DNA from: Clostridiales bacterium DTU070 | Lineage (GTDB): Bacteria > Bacillota > Clostridia > DSM-8532 | Length of the DNA: 49,781 bases | Assembly (NCBI GenBank): GCA_001513105.1 | Contig: LFSH01000046.1 | Coordinates: 1 to 49,781 of the forward strand | Direction: 5' to 3' | Part shown: piece by piece, positions 43,529 through 49,781 of the stretch | How positions within the stretch are numbered: the stretch's first letter is position 1 | Layout: every line of letters starts with the position of its first letter | Translations under genes and position numbers: made by a program | Notes under the pieces: model-generated | What the model saw: the letters and a program-made list of their open reading frames with translations, nothing else | Told to the model about the DNA's origin: nothing | Database searches by the model: none

Positions 43529-44828
43529 ACGATGCAGAATCAATATTTTCCTTTTGCTTCTTCTTTTTTGGCGGGTTCAATGCCTTCCTCGCATCATTGA
43601 AAATGAGGGTGGGCTCACGCCCTGAAAGCACTACTTCCCTGTCAACTATGCATTTCTCAACATTCTTCTTCGATGGAATCTCAAACATCACATCTGTAAG
43701 GATTTCTTCCATGATAGAACGCAGACCCCTTGCACCGGTCTTTCTCTCAAGAGCCTTGTCCGCAATTGCGTGCAGGGCGTCTTCCTCCATAACAAGCTCA
43801 ACCCCGTCTATTTCAAACAGCTTTTTATACTGTTTCACAAGCGCATTTTTCGGTTTCGTCAAAATATCTATCAGTGCTTGCCTGTCCAGTGAATGCAGCG
43901 AAGCAACTATCGGAAGCCTGCCAATGAATTCAGGTATCAGGCCATACTTCAATAAATCCTGCGGTGTTACCTGCTCGAACAGTTCCCCGACCGTTTTCCT
44001 GCGTTCCATACCGCTTTCTATTGTGGCACCAAAGCCAATTGTTTTTTTGCCGATCCTGTTTTCAATAATTTTATCGAGGCCGTCAAATGCTCCCCCACAA
44101 ATAAACAGAATATTTGTAGTGTCTATCTGTATAAACTCCTGGTGCGGATGTTTCCTTCCTCCCTGCGGCGGCACCGAAGCTACGGTACCCTCAAGTATTT
44201 TCAGCAGGGCCTGTTGTACGCCTTCGCCGCTGACGTCACGTGTTATTGAAGGGTTATCGGACTTCCGGGCAATTTTGTCTATTTCATCCACATAAATTAT
44301 GCCCCTTTCAGCCCGTTCGATATCGTAGTCTGCAGCCTGGATAAGTTTCAGCAGTATGTTTTCCACGTCTTCTCCGACATATCCGGCTTCTGTCAGTGAC
44401 GTTGCATCCGCTATGGCAAAAGGTACATTCAATATTTTAGCCAGTGTCTGGGCGAGAAATGTTTTTCCCGAACCGGTAGGACCTATCATCAGGATATTGC
44501 TTTTCTGCAGTTCCACGTCATTTGCAGCCAGTTCGGAGTTTATTCTCTTGTAATGGTTGTATACAGCAACTGCGAGAGTTTTTTTGGCTTTTTCCTGCCC
44601 AATAACGTACTGATCGAGGATGTTTTTTATTTCCATGGGCTTCGGAATCTCGTCAAGCTGTATATCCATACCTGTATCTTCAAACTCTTCCCCAATTATT
44701 TCAGAGCAGAGTTCTATACATTCATCGCAAATATAGACACCGGGTCCTGCAACAAGCCTTTTGACCTGCTCCTGAGTCTTTCCGCAAAAAGAGCATTTAA
44801 GCTGTTTTTTTTCTTCATATCTTGACAC
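43527..44828 (-). CDS. clpX: ATP-dependent Clp protease ATPase subunit ClpX
   Basis: AAA+ unfoldase that feeds ClpP, 433 residues. Zinc finger CSFCGK with CDECIELC (about 12-45), Walker [14 protein letters not shown], pore loop GYVGEDVE, Walker [12 protein letters not shown], the [18 protein letters not shown] stretch, ClpP-binding IGFGA loop and sensor GARGLRS. The start is GTG 44828, with GAGGTGA upstream. Order tig-clpP-clpX on one strand is the standard arrangement. Confidence 0.98.
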   Translation of the reverse strand: MSRYEEKKQLKCSFCGKTQEQVKRLVAGPGVYICDECIELCSEIIGEEFEDTGMDIQLDEIPKPMEIKNILDQYVIGQEKAKKTLAVAVYNHYKRINSELAANDVELQKSNILMIGPTGSGKTFLAQTLAKILNVPFAIADATSLTEAGYVGEDVENILLKLIQAADYDIERAERGIIYVDEIDKIARKSDNPSITRDVSGEGVQQALLKILEGTVASVPPQGGRKHPHQEFIQIDTTNILFICGGAFDGLDKIIENRIGKKTIGFGATIESGMERRKTVGELFEQVTPQDLLKYGLIPEFIGRLPIVASLHSLDRQALIDILTKPKNALVKQYKKLFEIDGVELVMEEDALHAIADKALERKTGARGLRSIMEEILTDVMFEIPSKKNVEKCIVDREVVLSGREPTLIFNDARKALNPPKKKKQKENIDSAS

Positions 44829-44842
44829 TAAACTTCACCTCG

Positions 44843-45424
44843 TTATCTTGGTACCATAACTTCATCAACAATCCCATACTCTTTTGCCTCCCATGAAGAC
44901 ATAAAGTAATCCCTTTCCACGTCACGCTGGATCTTTTCCAAAGGCTGCCCGGTTTTTTCACTTAAAATGCGATTCAAATTATCCTTTGTTTTCAAAATCC
45001 ACTCTGCGTGAATTTTTATATCTGTGGCCTGCCCTTTTGCACCGCCCATCGGCTGATGTATCATTATTGTGCTGTTGGGCAGAGCGAAACGTTTGCCCTT
45101 CGTTCCCGCAGCAAGCAAAAATGCGCCCATGCTTGCTGCCATGCCTACGCAAATCGTGGATACATCGGCTTTTACATGCTGCATTGTGTCAAAAATGGCA
45201 AGACCTGCTGATACTGAGCCCCCCGGACTGTTAATGTAAAACTGTATGTCCTTGTCCGGATCCTTTGCATCCAAAAACAGCATTTGAGCTACTATCAGGC
45301 TTGCTGTTACATCATTAACCTCGTCGCTCAAGAAAATTATTCTATCCTCCAGCAAACGGGAGTAAATGTCATATGAACGTTCTCCCCTGTTACTCTGTTC
45401 TATTACATAAGGTATAAGCGGCAT
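44843..45424 (-). CDS. clpP: ATP-dependent Clp protease proteolytic subunit
   Basis: Serine protease forming a barrel of 14 subunits, 193 residues. N-terminus [24 protein letters not shown]; catalytic Ser in [13 protein letters not shown], His in [11 protein letters not shown], Asp in [27 protein letters not shown] precedes the ATG. It lies 14 bp upstream of clpX and probably shares its transcript. Confidence 0.98.
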   Translation of the reverse strand: MPLIPYVIEQSNRGERSYDIYSRLLEDRIIFLSDEVNDVTASLIVAQMLFLDAKDPDKDIQFYINSPGGSVSAGLAIFDTMQHVKADVSTICVGMAASMGAFLLAAGTKGKRFALPNSTIMIHQPMGGAKGQATDIKIHAEWILKTKDNLNRILSEKTGQPLEKIQRDVERDYFMSSWEAKEYGIVDEVMVPR

Positions 45425-45588
45425 ACTTCATCCCCCTTTTCAACATGATCTGATTTTCCGGACCGTACAATTATGGTTCGATTTACAATAGTATTATATA
45501 AATTTCCCCGGTTGCTGACTTAATAAACAAAATTACCCGTCAATGCCCTCCAGGTATTTTTTGCATAACCAGCCGGCCCTGTTTATTT

Positions 45589-46866
45589 TCAGGGTTTCTG
45601 CTTCATCAGTTCAATAGTTTTTCTTGTAATAATAGTATCTTTAATATATTCTATATCGTCATTCTGTAAATGTTTCTTGAAATCCTCGGCATTTTGATTG
45701 TATTTTTTGGCCATTTCGGCTATCTCTGCCTCGACTTCATCGTCTGTGGCCTCAATTTTTTCAGCCTGGGAAATTTTCTCCAGCACAAGCTGGGTCTTTA
45801 CTTCCTCATAAGCCCTGTCCCTGTAGTCTTCACGCAATGTTTTCTCGTCAATTCCCATCATTTGAATATAGGTGTTCAGATCCAGTCCCTGGTAAGCCAG
45901 ACTCATATTAAGCCTTTGCAGAATATTGTTAATCTGGCGTTCTACCATTACATCGAGAATATCAACCTCTGCGTTTTCCACCGCTTTTTTTACAAGCTCG
46001 TTTTCATATTTGCGTTCAGCGGCTTCCTGGGCCTCTTTTTCCAGTTTCTTTCTGAGATCGGCCTTGTATTCCTCCAAGGTGTCAAACTCGCTCACATCCT
46101 GGGCAAATTCGTCATCTATCACAGGAAGCTCCTTGTATTTTATTTCATTAATACGTACCTTGAATACTGCAGGTTTCCCTTTTAAGTTTTCACTGTGATA
46201 ATCTTCGGGAAATGTAACATTAACATCCAGTTCCTGGTTCAGCGAAGCTCCGATTAACTGCTCCTCAAAACCGGGAATAAATGTGTTCGAACCAACCGCC
46301 AGCGTGTATCCCTTTGCTGAACCTCCTTCAAAGGGCTCGCCGTCAATAAATCCTTCGAAATCAATATTAACTATATCCTTGTCCTGAACCGGTCTGTCTT
46401 CCACCGAAACAAGCCTTGAATTCCTGTCCTGGATTTTTTCAAGCTCTTTCTGAACGTCCTCGTCGGTAATATCAACCTGTTCCTTTTCCACGGGGAGTCC
46501 CTTGTATTCGCCTAATTTAACCTCGGGTTTGACCGTAACCTTCGCAGTAAATATCAGGTTCTTGTCCCTGCCGATTTGTTCAATATCCAGTTCGGGTGTG
46601 TCCACAGGAATAATGTTATGCTCCCTGAGCGCCTCTTCATAAATATCAGGACAGATTATATTAAATGCGTCCTCGTAAAACACGGTTTCTCCATAGTACT
46701 TTTCAATCAGGTTCATCGGAGCCTTGCCTTTTCTAAAACCGGGTATTGAAAATCTTCCTTTGTTTTTCTGGTATGCTTTTTTAAGGCTTTCATTAAAATG
46801 CTCTGCATCCTCTTCAATTGTCAGTTTTACAACATTCTTCTCCACATTTTCTACTTTTGATTTCAT
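45589..46866 (-). CDS. tig: Trigger factor
   Basis: Ribosome-bound chaperone and prolyl isomerase, 425 residues. N-terminal ribosome-binding domain with GFRKGKAPMNLIEKYYG (about 44-60), FKBP domain around 150-240 (VNIDFEGFIDGEPFEGG, SNTFIPGFEEQLIGA), and the helical C-terminal arms. AGGAGG lies 9 nt upstream of the ATG. It is 164 bp upstream of clpP. Confidence 0.97.
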   Translation of the reverse strand: MKSKVENVEKNVVKLTIEEDAEHFNESLKKAYQKNKGRFSIPGFRKGKAPMNLIEKYYGETVFYEDAFNIICPDIYEEALREHNIIPVDTPELDIEQIGRDKNLIFTAKVTVKPEVKLGEYKGLPVEKEQVDITDEDVQKELEKIQDRNSRLVSVEDRPVQDKDIVNIDFEGFIDGEPFEGGSAKGYTLAVGSNTFIPGFEEQLIGASLNQELDVNVTFPEDYHSENLKGKPAVFKVRINEIKYKELPVIDDEFAQDVSEFDTLEEYKADLRKKLEKEAQEAAERKYENELVKKAVENAEVDILDVMVERQINNILQRLNMSLAYQGLDLNTYIQMMGIDEKTLREDYRDRAYEEVKTQLVLEKISQAEKIEATDDEVEAEIAEMAKKYNQNAEDFKKHLQNDDIEYIKDTIITRKTIELMKQKP

Positions 46867-46971
46867 TTATGCTGGCCTCCTAAGCTAAAATATTAAATTC
46901 TATATGTTAATCTGCTTGATCCCATGCCTTTAAGCAAACAATCGGATTTATATGCAAGCTGTCAATAAGTA

Positions 46972-47001
46972 ATTATATCCATTTTACATCAAAGGTAACA
47001 A
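46972..47001 (-). promoter_or_regulatory. Candidate sigma-A promoter of tig
   Basis: Minus strand TTGTTA (46996-47001), 18 bp, TATAAT (46972-46977), 105 nt before tig. A separate perfect TTGACA at about 46960 has no good -10. Confidence 0.45.
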
Positions 47002-47020
47002 AGCAGATTTATCGGTTATA

Positions 47021-47042
47021 GCAAAAAAGTCCCATGGACTTT
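47021..47042 (-). terminator. Probable terminator of the HD-GYP gene
   Basis: AAAGTCC / GGACTTT with a 3-nt loop and TTTTTT on the minus strand, 84 nt past the HD-GYP stop. Confidence 0.65.
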
Positions 47043-47125
47043 AAAAAACCTTTATGATTATAACATACAAATTTATGATTGCCAATAAAAATTGGATCTG
47101 CCTGCGAAAACCTGTAAAATATGCT

Positions 47126-49042
47126 TCACATAATGAAACCCGAATTATTTCTTTGAATTTTGAGCATAACATCAACAACCTCGGGATGAAACTGGCTTCC
47201 TTTATTATCTTCAAGCTCCCTTATGGCCTCTTCTACCGACAGTGGATCCCTGTAGGGTCTTTTTGAAGTCATCGCATCAAAGGCATCTGCCACGGCTATT
47301 ATCTGCGGTTCAATTCCGATGCTTTCATTGCTTAATCCAAACGGATATCCTCTGCCGTCAAACCTCTCATGATGGAATGCTATCGCTCTCAGTATTCTGT
47401 CCGACAACCCGATCGGATAAAGGATTCTGTTGCTGATTGCAGGATGCTTCTTAATCTCCTCGTACTCTTTTTTCGTAAGAGGGCCCTTCTTCAACAGGAT
47501 TCTGTCACTTATCCCGATTTTCCCTATATCATGCAGTATGCCCGCAATACGAAGCTCTTCCACCTCTTCCTTGTTCATTCCCATTTCTTCGGCTATTTTA
47601 ACAGCAAAAGACGACACCCTCTGCGAATGTCCCCTTGTATACTGGTCCCTTGCTTCCACGGCTGCAATAAGTGCATCAATGGTCGCAACATAACTGCTTT
47701 TTGATTTTATAAGATACATTGCATTTTCAACGGCAACGGCGGTGGTATTGCCAATGGAACGCAAAATATCCAATTCCTCGGGCAGAAGGACCTTGTTCGC
47801 AACCACAATAATAAGTCCTTTACCGGTGTCTCCCATTTTCAGTTCCTGGAGATAAACCGCTTCAGCATGGGGAATACTTCCCTGTTCCTTATCAATAAGT
47901 TCAGTAAATGATTTTAAGTCCAGAACCATACCGTCCTTACATTCGCTGTATAAAGAACCCGTATTGCGATGAATATGGGAAAAGCATTTCAGAATGCCCT
48001 GCCCGGCAAAATATTCCCCGGAGTACTCAACAACATGGTAAAACCTGTCTTTCTTTTCGGCGACAAGATACACGGCGCCGTAAAAACCCAATAATTCCGT
48101 TAATGTTGCCACGCAGGTTTTGTATATGTCAGGCAGTTCCATGGCCGAAGCAATCTTATGGCTGAAACCGTTTATTATCTTCAGTCTGCGGTTGTTTTCA
48201 AGGAGCTTGTCCTCCATCATTTTCTGCTCGGTAACATCACGTATAATAGCCTGTATGCTGCCCTGCGGGGATTCCAGGGCGGGCGTGAATTTAATCTCGG
48301 TCTGGATTACCGTACCGTCTTTCCTCCTTAGCGGGATTTGCATCAGGTATTCGCCTTTTTCCCGGACTGTTCTCTTAAGCTCTTCATAGTCGAAAGAATC
48401 AGCATAACAATCCTGTATTATGTACTGAAACGGTTTCCCTACAATATCATGGCGCCTGAAATTCAAAACATCCCTGCATGCCCTGTTTCCGTAAGTTATA
48501 TTTCCAAGGCTGTCAAGAGTCAGGACGATGTCCGGAATATTAATTACAAGAGAGTGGTATCTCTGCTCCGATTCGTTAAGCTGCTCCATCAGTGTCTGCA
48601 ACCGGGAGTAGGATGCTTCAAGCTCCTTATATGCATTATTCAGGCTGGCGTTTTTCTGATCCAGTTCGGCAGTACGCTCATTCAGCTCCTGTACATGTTT
48701 CTGAACATCCCTTGATATTTCGCTTATTACATGGCCAACATCAAACCTTGCGGGCAATATATTTTTCTTTCTTTTTTCACTAAGAAATTTACCGCTGTCT
48801 GTATCGGCCATTGCTTTGAGAAATTCGCCAAGTCCACGGATTAAACTGTTATAGCGTCTTGCCAGGAATATGACGGAAATAAACAACACTATCAGCAGTG
48901 ACAAAAGCAGGGCGCCTGTAAACCGTCGGTAGAAAGCAGTTTGAGAATTGCTTGTTGCATGGGAAACAGCAAGCCATATCAAGGCAAAAATAAAAAGAAA
49001 TAAACACACAACAAGTAAAACTTTTTTTGTATTTTTATTCAT
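47126..49042 (-). CDS. Membrane PAS-GAF-HD-GYP signalling protein
   Basis: 638 residues. Two membrane spans (about 8-28 and 38-60), a coiled coil (about 100-165), a PAS domain (about 165-285: RYHSLVINIPDIVLTL, IIRDVTEQKMMEDKL), a GAF-like domain (about 295-445) and a C-terminal HD-GYP domain (about 455-630). HD-GYP residues are intact: HSQRVS, GILHDIGKIGISD, HHERFDGRGYPFGL and ADAFDAMTSKRPYR. Active HD-GYP domains hydrolyse cyclic di-GMP. The signal sensed is unknown. The start ATG has only a weak GGCGG upstream. Confidence 0.92.
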   Translation of the reverse strand: MNKNTKKVLLVVCLFLFIFALIWLAVSHATSNSQTAFYRRFTGALLLSLLIVLFISVIFLARRYNSLIRGLGEFLKAMADTDSGKFLSEKRKKNILPARFDVGHVISEISRDVQKHVQELNERTAELDQKNASLNNAYKELEASYSRLQTLMEQLNESEQRYHSLVINIPDIVLTLDSLGNITYGNRACRDVLNFRRHDIVGKPFQYIIQDCYADSFDYEELKRTVREKGEYLMQIPLRRKDGTVIQTEIKFTPALESPQGSIQAIIRDVTEQKMMEDKLLENNRRLKIINGFSHKIASAMELPDIYKTCVATLTELLGFYGAVYLVAEKKDRFYHVVEYSGEYFAGQGILKCFSHIHRNTGSLYSECKDGMVLDLKSFTELIDKEQGSIPHAEAVYLQELKMGDTGKGLIIVVANKVLLPEELDILRSIGNTTAVAVENAMYLIKSKSSYVATIDALIAAVEARDQYTRGHSQRVSSFAVKIAEEMGMNKEEVEELRIAGILHDIGKIGISDRILLKKGPLTKKEYEEIKKHPAISNRILYPIGLSDRILRAIAFHHERFDGRGYPFGLSNESIGIEPQIIAVADAFDAMTSKRPYRDPLSVEEAIRELEDNKGSQFHPEVVDVMLKIQRNNSGFIM

Positions 49043-49299
49043 GTTTATTTTACCGCCCGATAATATTCATATAATCATTCATAATGTTTTATCGGCCTTT
49101 TTTGTTAAATTCACAACAATTTAATCAAAAAATATTACATAAACTTGTGGAAATTAATTCATTTTAAATAATAAATATACAGAATTTAAATACTTTCCAT
49201 GTAGAAAAATCCGGAAACAGTTCATGAAATCGGCTTTGATAAGTTAATGAAGGTTTTTTACAGGATTGTAACTGATAGACAGGGATAATGGATATGTAT

Positions 49300-49563
49300 C
49301 GTGCACCTGCCGTCGACATACAGCTACGAACGGTACCCTGACAAAAAGCTCGGATTAGGCACCCTCGCGGCACATCCAGATAACTGCTTACCGCTGCTTC
49401 CTCCCGGACCTGACGGGGTTCACAGCCTTGAATTGCGCAAGACCCAATCTTCATTGCCCTTTAATCAGGGCCCTGATTTCACAGATGCATGCCTCGGGCA
49501 GGAATTCGACCCTGCTACAGCGGGTTGCAGGTACAGGGCACCGCTACCTCCCCGTCTAGCACG
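49300..49563 (-). ncRNA. ffs: Signal recognition particle RNA, large Gram-positive type
   Basis: About 264 nt on the minus strand. The 5' part reads CGTGCTAGACGGGGAGGTAG and then GTGCCCTGTACCTGC; the helix 8 core is CCCCGTCAGGTCCGGGAGGA followed by AGCAGCGG (around 49388-49420). The ends CGTGC and GCACG pair. This is the long form with an Alu domain as in Bacillus scRNA. It works with Ffh to target proteins to the membrane. The exact ends are estimated from pairing and from the promoter. Confidence 0.95.
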
Positions 49564-49571
49564 ATAAACTA

Positions 49572-49600
49572 ATTATACTGGAATGGTATTTAACATGCAA
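49572..49600 (-). promoter_or_regulatory. Sigma-A promoter of the SRP RNA
   Basis: Minus strand TTGCAT (49595-49600), 17 bp, TATAAT (49572-49577), placing the start about 8 nt on, at the predicted RNA 5' end. Confidence 0.8.
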
Positions 49601-49638
49601 GAGGCTAAAAATGGATGAATATTAAACCAGGGCACAAA

Positions 49639-49674
49639 ACCATGATACCATTGGCATTTCAGTCATGGTATAAT
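49639..49674 (+). promoter_or_regulatory. Inverted repeat overlapping an extended -10 promoter
   Basis: ACCATGA (49639-49645) and TCATGGT (49663-49669) form an inverted repeat whose right arm runs into TGGTATAAT (-10 at 49669-49674). No good -35. It looks like an operator or activator site for the gene starting at 49722. Confidence 0.45.
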
Positions 49675-49721
49675 AAAACAGTAATTTTTGCTTAGTGCCT
49701 TATGACAAGGGGGTAAACATC

Positions 49722-49781
49722 GTGTTGGATATAGCGGTACATGACAGGGAATGGGTTGATTCGGTCTGGGAAAAAATCAAA
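49722..49781 (+). CDS. Start of an unidentified gene, cut by the window edge
   Basis: 20 codons from GTG 49722, with AAGGGGG 8 nt upstream; TTG at 49725 is an alternative. The translated start is LDIAVHDREWVDSVWEKIK. The segment is too short to place; it loosely resembles the N-terminus of some glycoside hydrolase family 88/105 proteins, which I do not rely on. Confidence 0.6.
   Translation, partial: MLDIAVHDREWVDSVWEKIK

Overview
This window looks like a chromosome segment of an anaerobic, endospore-forming member of the Clostridia. It carries the spoIIGA-sigE-sigG sporulation block, a YlmC/YmxH-type sporulation protein, DegS/DegU-type regulators, LexA with YneA, clpX-clpP-tig and a large Gram-positive SRP RNA. 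Intergenic DNA is AT-rich, ribosome binding sites are strong (GGAGG, GGGGG), and TTG or GTG starts occur. I cannot name the species.

Layout. 1-5.9 kb is a minus-strand regulatory and sporulation block: two-component pair, nrdR, ylmC-like, sigG, sigE, spoIIGA. The last has a spoIIG-type promoter with a 21-bp spacer. 6.2-11.7 kb holds a metallo-beta-lactamase-fold protein, a CPBP protease, proA, a bacteriohemerythrin, prfC and a small PspC protein. 11.7-27 kb is accessory. It holds a two-ACT-domain protein, an array of paired palindromes, a 623-residue protein combining a DNRLRE-like domain, a BclA-C-like domain and a beta-helix, then gmd-fcl facing a ten-gene minus-strand cluster. That cluster encodes ManC, four related fucosyltransferase-like proteins, an E1-alpha/E1-beta thiamine enzyme without E2/E3, a sugar SDR, an aminoglycoside-phosphotransferase-fold protein and a DivIVA-like coiled coil.

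27.2-35.5 kb contains the SOS pair yneA/lexA with three LexA boxes, then a clostridial sepF-divIVA-yggS-HlyD group, a methionine gamma-lyase-like protein, a TPR protein and nadA. 35.9-41.3 kb is a purine salvage unit: xpt followed by a BMP-type nucleoside ABC importer. 41.3-49.8 kb holds rluD-type, lspA, a second array of the same paired palindromes, clpX, clpP, tig, a PAS-GAF-HD-GYP protein, the SRP RNA and the start of one more gene.

How the parts fit. ManC, Gmd and Fcl take mannose-1-phosphate to GDP-L-fucose. The four related proteins carry a FUT8/NodZ-like layout and are the likely users of it. The SDR plus E1-alpha/beta recall enzymes proposed to add a two-carbon branch to a sugar in orthosomycin antibiotics. 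No flippase or polymerase is present, and the adjacent beta-helix protein has no signal peptide. Three candidate promoters in this cluster share the pattern AC-N17-CATANNNTW, resembling sigma-K promoters. My working reading is a mother-cell system that glycosylates a spore-surface protein.

The second novelty is the pair of palindrome arrays at 12.3 and 43.1 kb. Each alternates two different long imperfect palindromes every 221-236 bp, with compensatory changes between copies, and each lies between a terminator and a promoter.
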